From Ophiosphaerella korrae (taxonomy: Eukaryota; Ascomycota; Dothideomycetes; Pleosporales; Phaeosphaeriaceae): 25,465 bases of DNA. Below are positions 6,465 through 17,185 of the stretch, piece by piece. The notes below the pieces were generated by a model. It saw nothing but the letters and a program-made list of their open reading frames with translations. It had not been told where the DNA came from and ran no database searches. The position numbers and the translations under genes are program-made. How positions within the stretch are numbered: position 1 is the stretch's first letter; every line of letters starts with the position of its first letter. The stretch is from assembly GCA_028456385.1 (NCBI GenBank), contig JALNQF010000509.1, positions 1-25,465 on the forward strand, in the 5' to 3' direction.

Positions 6465-7603
6465 CTAGGAAAGTAGATTTGGGAGGTTGGGATCCTTCTG
6501 TATATCAATGCACTTCTGTTCAAAATAATGATGAAGGAATATCCTCGCGATCCTGAGCCGAACCGCATCCACAGTTGATTCATACTTGATAGTCTCGGCA
6601 CAGCGAAGGCACTTGAACATTCTCTCTGCCACCGAGCTACCAGTGGAGGGGTTGACTAAGGGGCCCCGGTACCATAGGCCCTCCAATTTCCATCCCTGGC
6701 GAAACTCTTCTAGGAAGTGTACTGTATCTTCTCGGAGGAAATGATCACCAAGATCAATGACCTCTGGTATGTTCTTAAGTCCACGCGCAGAGCTGCCCCC
6801 GTACAAAGAGTCTAGCCGTTTCAAATCGCGAAGGTAACAAGTCGGTGGAGGCGAAGATGCTGACCAGGCATAGATACTATCAACCACTGGACTCATACTC
6901 CAGTTCGAGGAAGCTTGAGAGGGTGATACCGAAGCTCTCTCTGTGTGACGCATTACTGGAGGGGAGGACTCGAGCATCCCCGATATATCACTTCCAATAT
7001 TGTTTACCGAACTATTCGAATCGGCAGCGGCAGGTCGTGTGTCACTTGTATTCTCAACCATTAAGCTTTGAGTTAAGGAAGTGCTTGCCGTCGGTGCCAC
7101 CGTGGCGTCTAGCATTTCCATGTCAACAGTTGCAGCCCGCTCACGGGGGGATGGTTGGTCTTCCAATGTAGTATGTATGGCTGATGTAGTTAGATGAGGG
7201 ACAAAACCTGAAGAGAGTACTGTGACAGGGCGAGCATCGGACAGCTGGGAATTATCGGCAGTGTGTGAACTGGACAGGAACTGGACCGGGACAGCTTGAG
7301 TTGTCTCGCAGGGTGGAGCAGGTAAGCCTAGGTGGTCTAAAGACAGTCTGTGTGGCAAGAGCTTTGACTGGATGTAGTCGAGATCCTCAGCTTCTGCAGT
7401 CGCAAGCAGGGACAGAAAGGCTTTAATTGAAGGAAGAAACTGCTAAATTAGCGAAATCGTCAACAGGACATTTAACTTACCTCTTCTTCTCTTATTCGAA
7501 CATGCGCGAGGTTCAGAGGCGGCTCATAAGTGCTAGGATTCTGCCTAGTGTAAGTCCTAGTCGCGTCGGAGTAATATTTACCTACTAGAGAGACGTAGCG
7601 CAT
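6465..7603 (-). CDS. Unrecognised two-exon protein, probably truncated
   Basis: Exon 1 (7603-7481, 41 codons from ATG at 7601-7603) begins MRYVSLVGKYYSDATRTYTR. The intron at 7480-7443 (donor GTAAGT, acceptor TAG after ctaatt, 38 nt; or 41 nt with the next CAG) has in-frame stops. Exon 2 (7442-6465) runs 325 codons to TAG, for 366 residues in total. Order of parts: conserved-looking N-terminal helices (FLPSIKAFLSLLATAEAEDL), a Ser/Thr/Pro-rich, probably disordered middle (about residues 97-230), then a folded-looking C-terminal part (DLGDHFLREDTVHFLEEFRQ, EGLWYRGPLVNPS) with a Cys-x2-Cys pair at about residues 319 and 322 and another Cys at about 352. There is no signal peptide or membrane segment. 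I do not recognise the family. The frame continues downstream through RIP-type stops, so this is probably a damaged copy of a longer gene, perhaps a dispersed family. Confidence 0.6.
7443..7480 (-). other. Predicted intron in the 6465-7603 gene
   Basis: GTAAGT donor on the - strand at 7480-7475, acceptor TAG ending at 7443, 38 nt (41 nt if the following CAG is the acceptor). It is short for this group, but both variants keep the frame and the unspliced reading stops at once. Confidence 0.55.
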
Positions 7604-7748
7604 AATGTTAGAAAGCGAACTTCTTTAAAGTAAAAGTGAAGAAGGTTGTACGAATGTTCTTGGTTAGAGTAGGAGGTAGCCGCTATTAAAAGGTGCTAGC
7701 CTAAAAAGCACTTTAACTTTCTAAATAAGAGCTAGTTTAACGGAAACT
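7604..7748. other. Upstream region of the - strand gene
   Basis: No clear TATA box. The - strand is CT-rich upstream of the ATG. A small stem (ggtgct / agcact around agcctaaa) lies near 7694-7716. Loss of CA/TG, the RIP sign, sets in at about 7730. Confidence 0.4.
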
Positions 7749-7803
7749 AGATTAGCGGGATAGGGAGAAGAGATTTTTTAATTCCTGCCTATCCTACTAG
7801 TCT
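7749..7803. repeat. Inverted repeat, copy B (mutated relative of 2839-2886)
   Basis: The arms are 7749-7764 (agattagcgggatagg) and 7788-7803. They pair at 13 of 16 positions, and the three mismatches are all transitions. The core tagcgggata-ggag and the flank tctaaaa match the perfect hairpin at 2839-2886. This copy sits at the edge of the AT-rich block and looks RIP-decayed. Confidence 0.7.
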
Positions 7804-7977
7804 AAAAAGAAAACTAACTTAAACTATACTAAGCCGCTAGTCTATATTAGAAAATTAAATTACTAGCGCTACGTACCTATAAGCGCTAAGCCTTTCTAGC
7901 TCTTATTTCTTACGTTTATATTCCTAGTATCCTAGTTTCTATTTTACGTCTTTCTATTCTATTATTAAAGCTTCTAC
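7804..7977. other. RIP-mutated left flank of element 1
   Basis: AT-rich DNA without a recognisable gene. It ends in the 5-bp target duplication tctac (7973-7977) of element 1. Confidence 0.5.
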
Positions 7978-8410
7978 TATTATAGTAGTAATAGAAGAGC
8001 TATAGATAGAGCTAATTAGTCCTACGATAAATAATCTAGACTTATACAACCTAGAAGGATAGGAACTTGATTAGGAGACTATATATAACTAGGATACCTA
8101 GAGTAATCTATAATCTATAGACTCTTAGTATCGACAAATTATAGATTAAAGGTAATCTATAATCTATTAGTCTTAGCAACTATAGATTAATAGATTATAT
8201 TAAGTATATAGTTAGTAGCAATATATATTATTAGGATAGTATTAGTAATCTAATCTTTTAACTATAGAACGCTAATACAAGATAGTTATAAAATACCTTC
8301 TATTGTTATAAGTTATTATACGATTATAACACACGCTTTTGTTATTACTTTACAATCTATAGATACTTTAATTATGTATTAGGAAGTTAACCCTAGTAAT
8401 ACCTATAATA
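7978..8410 (+). repeat. 5' LTR of element 1
   Basis: 433 bp, collinear with 14588-15020 without a single indel (constant offset of 6610). By eye about 32 differences, all but one transitions. Confidence 0.95.
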
Positions 8411-8699
8411 CCTTACTAATTCTGTTATTGCAAGAAGCAAAGCGTAAGTAGCGTATAGTCTAGCTAACACGATAGTAGAAAGTTTAACTAAATAGTTAAG
8501 TAAAGCCCCTAGGAGTAGTTATAAGTTAGAAAGTACTATATAGGAAACGATTAAGGAACGCATTAACAAATTAATAGATAATAAAGAAGATATAAAAATA
8601 GTAATTAAAGCCTTAGAAATATAAAATAAAGAACTATAAGACTACTTAAAGTAGAACAAAGTATAAATTAAAGCTATTATTAAAGGATAGAACTAGATA

Positions 8700-9530
8700 G
8701 AAATAATTACCTAACGCCTAGAAATAAGTGCAACGAAGAAACTACTAAAGATACCTATCCTTAAGAAGTTTAATAGAATAAGAGAGAAACTAAGACCCTT
8801 TATAGCTTTAGTATAACTCTAGATAAATATATAAGTACTATACTTTAATATAGAAGAGAAGAAGGTTATATATATTAGACTATACCTTAAAGAAGACGTA
8901 ATAAGATAGTATAAGCCTTACTAGATAGATTATATAATATATTTACTAATAACCTAGAAGGATAAGACTAGAGCTATTTTTAGAAGTTATAAATACTTTA
9001 CTAAACGAATAAGAGTAGTATTTAGGGATATAGATATTACCTAATAAGCTAAAGAAAAACTTAAGAGGCTTATATAAAGAAAGAGTATACCTAAGTATAT
9101 ATTATAGTTTAAATAACTATTATAGAATATAGAGTAGAATAAATTAGCTCTTATATTACGATTTAAACAAGGACTAAATAAGAAAATCTAATACGAGATA
9201 ATTTATATAGAAAAACCTAGAATACTAGAAGCTTTAAAGTAATAAGTAATCTAAATTAATAATAATCTTTAAGAATAGAAAAAGAATAAGTATAGTAATT
9301 AAACTAGAAACTAGGATACTAGAGACCTTATAATCCTTAACGCAAACAAGAATAGGAAGAAAAAAAAGAACAAAGACTTTACGTACTTTAACTATAGTAA
9401 GAAAGGCTACTACGCAAGAGATTACTAATTATAAAAGAAAAAAGATATAGTATATTATAAATATAGAAAACTAGGACACTTTATAAATAGTTGTAAAAGT
9501 AAAGACTATAAGAGAGAAAAAAAAGCTTAG
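8700..9530 (+). pseudogene. Element 1 gag with two zinc knuckles
   Basis: In frame 3 the remnant reads a Gypsy capsid (ILKKFNRIREKLRPFIAL, ALILRFKQGLNKKI) with many TAG/TAA. Two CCHC knuckles follow. At 9384-9425 it reads YFNYSKKGYYARDY, in which all Cys and the His have become Tyr (TGC or CAC to TAC). At about 9453-9494 it reads YYKYRKLGHFINSC, with only His and the last Cys left. These changes are what C to T and G to A mutation would produce. It once encoded the structural capsid and nucleocapsid protein. Confidence 0.85.
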
Positions 9531-10679
9531 TTAAAGATAACTAAGAAGAAGAAAGAAGTACTATAAGTATAGGCTAAACCTTAAGAAAAAGTAGCTAGGA
9601 GTAAAGAAATATAATATATAATACTCTATTAGACATTTTATTATAAAGACAACTACTATATATATTTTTCTAGTAAATAGGGAGTAGAGTACTACCTATA
9701 ATAAAGAAATAGAGTAGTAGTAATAAAAGAAAGAATAAAAGTATAGCTAGAAGAAATAGTATATATAATAGACTTACTAATAAAAGACTTAAAAAGAGAA
9801 GAACTCTTAGTATTATTAATCTAGGCTAAAGGACTAGTACTAGATAAAGAAGTTACTACGGCTTCCTCTAAAGGACTACAAGAAAGCAAGAGATAAATTA
9901 ATATAAAAAATATAGAATATACCTAGCTAAAAATATATAGCTATAATAGCTATATAATAATAGATATAGAGGAATAAAATAAAGAATAGAAGTTTATTTA
10001 GAAATACTTACTAGTTATAAGTATAGAGGAAGCGTACGAAGACTAGAAAGAACGTAATCCTAAAGAAATAAAGTTTATACTATTTTAAGAATAGATAAAG
10101 TAATATATAGTTATAGTAAGAAGAATACTTATAGAAAGAGAGTAGTAGTACCTTATAAGAAAGACGTAATAGATTAACAAAGCCTATATACTAAGAGTAC
10201 TAGTAGTATACTATACTCTAACTACTAAAATACCTAGAAAAGACAAGTACTAAGAAAGAGATAATAAAATAATAGACTCTAAACATCTAGTATACTTTAA
10301 AGTATTATAGATATTATACCTAGATAAGAATTATATTATATATAGAAACCCTAAAGTAAATAATAAAGTATAGCTTATAAGAAGAAGAAGCTATAACTAT
10401 ATAAGAGTAATTCTAGTAGAAGATATCTAAGGATAGGAAATAATCTTAGAAGATAGATACGTAGTAATAAGACCTAGTCTAAAACTATCTAAGAATTACG
10501 TCTTAAGAAGACTATAGTACAAATACACGTATAATAAATATCTAAAATACAAAGAATATAAACTTAGAGTAAGGTTATAGCCTTAGAAAGATAGATAATT
10601 TACAAAATTACTTAAGTAAAAATAGCTAAAAGGTATAAGAAGCCTATATATTATAAAAATAGGTACTTATTAAGGAAAG

Positions 10680-10760
10680 AAAGTATAATTAATAATTAAT
10701 AGTAGAGCTATAAAGAACTTTATATCTAAGAAGTTTATAGAAGAATAAGGAATACGTTAT
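10680..10760 (+). pseudogene. Element 1 aspartic protease remnant
   Basis: Frame 3 reads LIINSRAIKNFISKKF. The retroviral-type active site D-S/T-G-A has become N-S-R-A at 10698-10709 (GAT/GAC to AAT, GGA to AGA), both G to A changes. The catalytic Asp is lost. Confidence 0.75.
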
Positions 10761-11269
10761 ATAATAAAGAAATACCCTTAACAATTAAGTACGATTAAAG
10801 GAAAACTATTCTAAGAACTAATTAGGTTTAAAATAGCCCCCTCTACGCTTAAACTAGAAAGAATAATAATTAGAAATATAGTTATAGATATAACAACAAT
10901 TAATAACAAACAAGATATAATACTAGGAATACTATAGTTATAGATAACTAACCTATATATTAATTAGAGAATAGGAAAAATTAATTACTATAGAATAGAT
11001 ATATAAAAGGCTAACATAAATACCTATAGAGGAGAATTCTTTAAAGAATACAAGAAATAGGAGAAATAGCTTATAGAACCTAAAGACTACCTTCTAGAGT
11101 ATTAGTTATAGGATTTAGTAATAGAACTAAAAGAAGATAAAGACGTAAGATAGAGCCTAGTCTACTAAAAAATAGAAGAAGAGTCTAAAATTAAGTAAGC
11201 GTTTATTTAAAACGTAATAAAAAAAGGATAGATAAAAGAATCTAAATCTTTAGTAGTACATAGACTTAT

Positions 11270-12240
11270 ATTTATAGATAAAAAAGAAATAAGTAAGAAA
11301 AGACCTTATATAGACTTTAGAAAGACTAACGTAATTATAAATAAAAACTAATACTCTTTACTATAAATAGATACTATATAAGATAGACTATAAAGAGTAA
11401 TAATCTTTATAAAACTAGATATCTAGAATACCTACTACTAGATTAGAATTAAAAAAGGTAATAAATAGAAAATAGTGTTTAGAATATAATATAGACTATA
11501 TAAATATATAGTTATACCTTTTAGCTTAATAAACGTACTAGCAGCCTTCTAAGAAAAGATAAATATAGTACTAAGAGAGTACTTAGACGTATTTACATTT
11601 ATATACCTAGACAATATCCTTATATTCTTAGAAATAGAGGAAGAATACATATAATACATGTATAAAGTGCTAGAAAAGCTAGTAAAAAGTAAATTATTTC
11701 TTAAGATAAGAAAATACAAGTTCTATACTAAAGAAATAGATTTCCTTAGATTTATTATTAAACTAGGAAAAATTAAGATTAACTTAGAAAAGATTAGATT
11801 AATTAACAAATAGCTAATACTAAAGAACCTAAGAGAAGTATAATAATTCTATAGCTTAGCTAACTTTTGTAAAAAGCTAATAGTAAGATAGTTTAAAGAT
11901 ATAGAACTAATAACAAGACTTATAAAGAAAGATACGCTATTTAAATAAATAAAAGAATATAATAAAGTATTTAATAAGATTAAAAAGAAGTTTATAGAGA
12001 ACCTAGTTATTAGAATATATAACCTAGATCTACTAGTAATAGTAAAAATAGATATATCTAACTTAGTCTATAGAATAGCACTAATATAAGAAGACTAGAA
12101 GACTAAAAAGAAACACTTAGTTAAATACTTCTCTAAGAAGATAAAGCTAGTAGAACTTAACTATCTAATCTATAATAAAAAAATACTAGTAATCTATAAA
12201 GTATTTAAATAATAGAGAGTATACTTATAAAGAGTAAAAT
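11270..12240 (+). pseudogene. Element 1 reverse transcriptase and RNase H remnant
   Basis: In frame 3, RT blocks are clear: RPYIDFRKTNVIINK near 11300, IKLDI-stop-NTYYQIRI near 11420, IPFSLINVLAAF near 11520, then FIYLDNILIF with the active-site YLDD turned into YLDN (Asp to Asn, GAC/GAT to AAT, codon 11613-11615). RNase H follows with VKIDISNLVYRIAL near 12045 (first catalytic Asp at 12051 kept) and YFSKKIKLVELNYLIYNKK. There are many TAG/TAA stops. Confidence 0.9.
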
Positions 12241-12649
12241 ATTAAATAAAGGTCTATATAGACTATAAGAATCTTATAAGATTTATACTAAATAAAGAAC
12301 TATTATAATAATATACTAGATAGTAGGAATTCTTATTAATATTTAATATAGAAATTATATATATAAAAGAGAAGGATAACTAATTTATAGACGCCCTTAG
12401 TAGAAGACTAGACTTATAAGAAGAAGTAAGCGCTACTAGTATAGTTCTAGTTAAGAATAAAGAAGGATACTTAGTCTTAAATATACTTAAAATAGCTATA
12501 ATACTTAAAAGAAAGAGTAGTAAGCTAGATAAATAGATTTAGAAAATAACGTAAGAAGTATCTAAAGAAATAGAAAAACTAGAGATCTAAGAAGGACTTA
12601 TACAAGCCTATAGAAGAACGTATATCCTAGGAAAAATCTAAAGAGAATT

Positions 12650-13350
12650 TATATAATAATTCTACAAATTACTAGTATATAGATACTAAGAGATTAAGAA
12701 AACTCTTAATAGGTTACTAAAAGACTACTATATTCTAAGAGTAAGATAGCTAGTAATAGAAGTATTACAAGACTATATAGAATACTAGAGAAATAAGTAT
12801 AATAGATATATACTATATAGTATACTATAACTAGTAGAAGTACTAGAATAACTATAGAGAGTTATTACAATAGACTTTATTATAAAGCTACCTAAGTCTA
12901 AAGACTTAATATTAGGAGTTAAGTATAATAAAATTATAATAATAGTAGATAAACTTACAAAGTACTTATACTTTAGACTATATAAAGAAAAAAGTAAGAT
13001 AGAGGTTACTATATACTAGGTTCTAGGAACTATAATTAGCTAATATAGACTACTAGATAAGATTATTATAGATAGAGATATAAGATTTATATTAAAACTA
13101 TAGAGAACAATTATAGCGTAGTTAGGAATTAAATATATAATATCTATAGTATATTATCTATAGATAGATAGATAATTAGAACAAATAAATTAGATAGTAA
13201 AATAGTACCTAAGATACTACCTTAACTATAACTAGAATAATTAGGTATAGCTACTACCTATAGTATAGTTAGTATACAACAGCGCAAAGAATATAGTAAT
13301 AAGAGTATTACTTTTCTTTATAAACTATAGATTTAACTCTAGTATATATA
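12650..13350 (+). pseudogene. Element 1 integrase remnant
   Basis: The zinc-binding N-terminus is degraded (YKLLVYRY, KKTLNRLLKDYY, His to Tyr). The catalytic core is readable in frame 3: ITIDFIIKLPKSKDL with the first Asp at 12873, IDRDIRF with the second Asp at about 13071-13079, and QLEQINQ with Glu at 13179. The D,D-35-E triad survives although stops interrupt the frame. LGIKYIIS and LVYNSAKN are further family blocks. Confidence 0.9.
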
Positions 13351-13769
13351 GAATACTAAGATTAGAGATATCTTAGTCTCTAAGAAGAGAAAACTTCGCT
13401 AATAGACTTAAAGAAATATACAACTAACTAAGATAGGACGTAGAATTCCTATATAATTAAATAGTAAAGTACTATAATAAGAAATATAAAGAGAGACCTT
13501 AATTTAAGAAAAGAGAAAAAGTATAGTTAGTATAAAAGAATATTAAGAGTAAAAAACTAAGTCTTAAGTTAGACTACGTTAAGATAAGACTATATAAGAT
13601 TAAGAAAGAAGTTATACTAGTTATATTTAAATTAAAGCTACTAAATAAGATAAAGATATACCTAACCTTTTACGTAGTACTACTTAAGATAGTACTATAA
13701 AATATAGAACTACTAGTATATAAAGTAAATACGTATAAAGAATAAAAAGAATAAAAAGTTAAAGAAATC

Positions 13770-13925
13770 CTAGTATACTAGTTCTATAATAGGAGGAACT
13801 ACTATTTAGTAAAATAGATAAGTATAGATAAGAAAGGGAAACTATAGGAAAATATATAGAAACTAGAAGATAACTTTAACTACTCTAAGAAACTAGAGGA
13901 CTTCTAAAATTAAAACCCTCTAGAA
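13770..13925 (+). pseudogene. Element 1 C-terminal chromodomain remnant
   Basis: In frame 3: EILVY-stop-FYNRRNYYLVK-stop-, then a segment corresponding to the WEPE block and KKLEDF-stop-N-NPLE. This is the pattern of a chromovirus chromodomain (EILDHR...YLVKWKGY...WEPE...). Such domains steer integration to heterochromatin in known chromoviruses. Confidence 0.7.
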
Positions 13926-14573
13926 CGCCTAGTAGTAAACTAAGAGAACTAATATTACTACTATTAGATAAAAAGGTAATAGGAGCGTATAATATAGGAC
14001 TTACTATAATAGTATTAAACGCCTTATCTAAGTCTAGCTTAGCTTCTAGAGCTACTAACTACTTAGCTAATTTTTTATTATTTAAGGCCTTTATCTTACA
14101 AAAGTAAGAGAGATAAGCTTAATTTTTTATTAGCTTACTCTACGTAAGCTCCTAGATTTACTTACGCTTAGCTTTAGCTTCTATAATTTAAGATAGTAAT
14201 TTCTCTTAAGTCTAGTTAATAGCTTTCCCTATTATTATTAAGCCTAGACGTAAAAATAAGTATAGTAAATATATACTTAGAAAGAGAAACACTAGATATA
14301 TTATAAGAACTACGTATATTTATATAAATATACGCTTTATAAGGCCTACTATTATTTATAGAAATAATATAAGAAAGGGACTTAGGATTTAACTTAAGAG
14401 AAGCGCAACAAGAATAAAGAAATATCTTAATACTATTACGTAATACGTAATTAGTAAGAAGATAGTAATAACGTATAGAAGAAATAACTATAGAGAGTAA
14501 TAAAGAACTATACATTAATAAAGAAAGTAGATTAATAACTTTAGCTCTAAGATAGATAAATAAAGACCTACTT
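13926..14573. other. Element 1 region between pol and 3' LTR
   Basis: AT-rich untranslated spacer. A - strand open frame at 14216-14515 is composed of Ser, Tyr, Ile, Leu and Asn as expected from RIP-mutated DNA, has no recognisable motif and begins with a codon arising in AT-rich sequence. It is not supported as a gene. Confidence 0.5.
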
Positions 14574-14587
14574 AAAAGAGGAGATAG

Positions 14588-15020
14588 TATTATAGTAGTA
14601 ATAGAAGAGCTATAGATAGAGCTAATTAGTTTTATAATAAATAATCTAGACTTATATAACCTAGAAGGATAAGAACTTAATTAGGAGACTATATATAACT
14701 AGGATACCTAGAGTAATCTATAATCTATAGACTCTTAGTATTAATAGATTATAGATTAAAGGTAATCTACGATTTATTAGTCTTAGTAACTATAGATTAA
14801 TAGATTATATTAAGTATATAGTTAGTAGTAATACGTATTATTAGAATAGTATTAGTAATCTAATCTTTTAACTATAGAACGCTAATACAAGATAGTTGTA
14901 AAATATCTTCTATTATTATAAGTTATTACACGATTATAATATAAGCTTTTGTTATTACTTTGTAATCTATAGATACTCTAATTGTATATTAAGAAGTTAA
15001 CCCTAGTAATACCTATAATA
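14588..15020 (+). repeat. 3' LTR of element 1
   Basis: Same length as the 5' LTR and followed by the target duplication tctac (15021-15025). Confidence 0.95.
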
Positions 15021-15025
15021 TCTAC

Positions 15026-15104
15026 TCTCTATTACGCTATAATATATAAGATCTTAATAAAGTATAGTATAATAAAGAGAGTGTAAAATTTTACTCTCTT
15101 TTTT
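15026..15104. repeat. Imperfect inverted repeats right of element 1
   Basis: ctctctattacgctata near 15026 pairs imperfectly with tatagtataataaagagag near 15062, and aaagagagtgtaaaa pairs with ttttactctcttt at about 15073-15101. Together they make a compact foldback next to the element 1 insertion point. Confidence 0.5.
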
Positions 15105-16742
15105 TATACTAGCTAGAAAGAGAAGAAAGGTATAATATATAAAGTCTAATAGTCTAAGACTATATAAAATATTATATAATTCTAAGATACGTAGTCTATT
15201 ATTATAAAATATAGTCTATCTCCTATACTTAATTAGAAATAAATTTCTATTCTACGTAAATTAGTTCTATAGCTATAATACCTATCCTATTTTACTATAA
15301 GGTCTTTATATAATCTAAAAATTAATTTCTAATATTAAGATTATTAAGGTATAGCCTACTATCTTATATAGTCTATTCCTTTTTTTAATATTAAAGCTAT
15401 AGTCTACTTCTTACTTTTTATTTTATATAGCCTTTACTCTTATATAGCTTTAGTTTCTATATCTTATATAGTTTCTATTCTCTATTTTCTATTTTTATAT
15501 ATAGTTTATAATCTTATATAGTTTCTACTTCTATATCTTATATAGCTTTTATTTCTATTTCTCTTTTATTATATATAGTCTATAATCTTATATAGTTTTT
15601 ACTTTTATTTATAAAAACTAAGACTATAAAATATAGTCTATAATCTTATATAGAGTTTATTTATATATCTTAGCTTTAAGAAGTAGTTAAAAGTTATTAA
15701 CTATAAAGAAGATAGTATTACACCTTATAATCTTTATTTTAGAAACTAAAAGAAAAAGCTATATAAAAAATATTATTAATATTATAGTATATTATATAAA
15801 CCTAAATAGATAAAAACCTATAATACTAAGTAAGTCTACTATTTTATTATAGTCTCCTATAAGTTATAACTTAAGCTAAAGCTTTAGTTACTATATTTTC
15901 TAGCTTAGATTTATAGAAAAAGCTTATATAAAGAGTTTCTTATTAATTTATAGTAGTATTAATATAGAATATATAAAGCTTAAAAGTAAGATAATATTTT
16001 AATTTAAGTTATATACTAACTATTAAAGACTAATTATAGCTAAATAACTAGGATACTATAATTACTTAGCTTAAATTATTAGCTTCGTTATATACTTACT
16101 AAAGTAGTTTACTTCTAAATAATCTAGGCGTATAGCCTATACAAGCTAAAAAACTTACTTTAAAAAGATATAGTATATAATATTAAGAAGTAAATCTTTT
16201 AAAGTAGTAATTAAAAATAATATATAAAATACTCTTATAGTAGCTAGAATAGAAAATAGTAAAGTAAATAAAAACTACTACTATTATTTAAAAGGTACTA
16301 ACTAAAAAAATATACTCTAACTTTTTAAAAAAAGGCTAGTAGATAAAAACTCTTATCTAATAATATAACTAAAATAGTATTAGTAATAGAAAGTAAAAGA
16401 TATTTTTTATTTTACTTTATTTTATAAGTTTAGATAAAAAACCTATACTAATATTATTACTAATAGTTACTTACTTTAATATACCTTTTACTCTAACTAG
16501 TTTATTTCTAGCGCCTAGTATAGTACTTATATAGCGTAGTATTATAGTATTTTTATAACTATATTAGTTAAGATATTATATTTTTTAATTTATAGTAGAC
16601 TATTTATAGAAAAGTAATACTATATAATATAAACTAGCTTATTTAGAAATAAATAAATAATAGTATTAATTATTAATTTAGTATAAGAGTATTCTCTATT
16701 CTAGAAAAATACGTTTCTAGCTTTTTTTACTTAGTCTTATAG
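15105..16742. other. RIP-saturated DNA, origin not recognised
   Basis: About 1.6 kb of very AT-rich sequence with almost no CA/TG. I could not fit it to gag, pol or a transposase in any frame. At about 15370-15650 a degenerate short repeat (tcttatatagtttctattt and variants, roughly 20-35 bp spacing) occurs eight or so times. The rest is presumably an older repeat mutated beyond recognition by eye. Confidence 0.45.
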
Positions 16743-17185
16743 TATTAAAACCTTAGAACTAGGTAAAAGTAATAAAGGTAAGTAAGCTTCTATAAGATAG
16801 GCGAGGATAATAAATAAGTTAGTTACTTAACTTAATTAATAGTTAGCTCTTATTAGAGTATTACAAAGTATATAAATATTAATAAGTAGATAAGAATCTA
16901 ATTAAAGTATTAGTTATAATACTCTATTAAAATAAGAAGTAAAGAAGAAATTATATATAATAGTTTATAAAAGTCTATTAACGTTCCTATATACTTACTA
17001 TCTAGTATTTATTCTTAAGTACTTACTCTAGAGCGTTTACTCTAGAGTACTTATTTCTAAGTATTTACTCTAGAGCGTGTACTCTAGAGCGTTTACTACT
17101 AAATAGTTATATATTTTACTACGCTATATTACTTAGCCTAATTATATATAATATAATAGCTTACTTACTACTTAGTATTATAATA
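16743..17185 (-). repeat. Element 2 LTR (3' LTR in element sense)
   Basis: 443 bp, collinear with 23081-23523 with no indel. Differences are mostly transitions. It contains several copies of a 13-14-bp motif (tttactctagagcg) at about 17025-17098, also present in the partner LTR. Confidence 0.92.

Larger units (their letters stand above)
7978..15020 (+). mobile_element. Complete but dead Gypsy chromovirus (element 1)
   Basis: A 7043-bp Ty3/Gypsy LTR retrotransposon. LTRs are 7978-8410 and 14588-15020, 433 bp each, with 8-bp inverted ends (tattatag ... ctataata, presumably once TG...CA). The target duplication tctac is perfect at 7973-7977 and 15021-15025. A single gag-pol frame (codons at multiples of 3) keeps phase from about 8763 to 13776 and carries gag, two zinc knuckles, protease, reverse transcriptase, RNase H, integrase and a C-terminal chromodomain. 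It is full of TAG/TAA. A purine tract (aaaagaggagatag, 14574-14587) abuts the 3' LTR. CA and TG dinucleotides are very scarce. The element is autonomous in structure but killed by RIP. Confidence 0.95.

Noticed and set aside
6845..7171. 108-codon + strand open frame
   Set aside because: Antisense to the Ser/Thr-rich part of the - strand gene.
7356..7358. TTG at 7358 as start of the - strand gene
   Set aside because: Coding continues upstream in frame to an intron and an ATG at 7603.
14216..14515. 99-codon - strand open frame in the 3' part of element 1
   Set aside because: Composition (Ser, Tyr, Ile, Asn, Leu) is what RIP-mutated AT-rich DNA gives; no motif.
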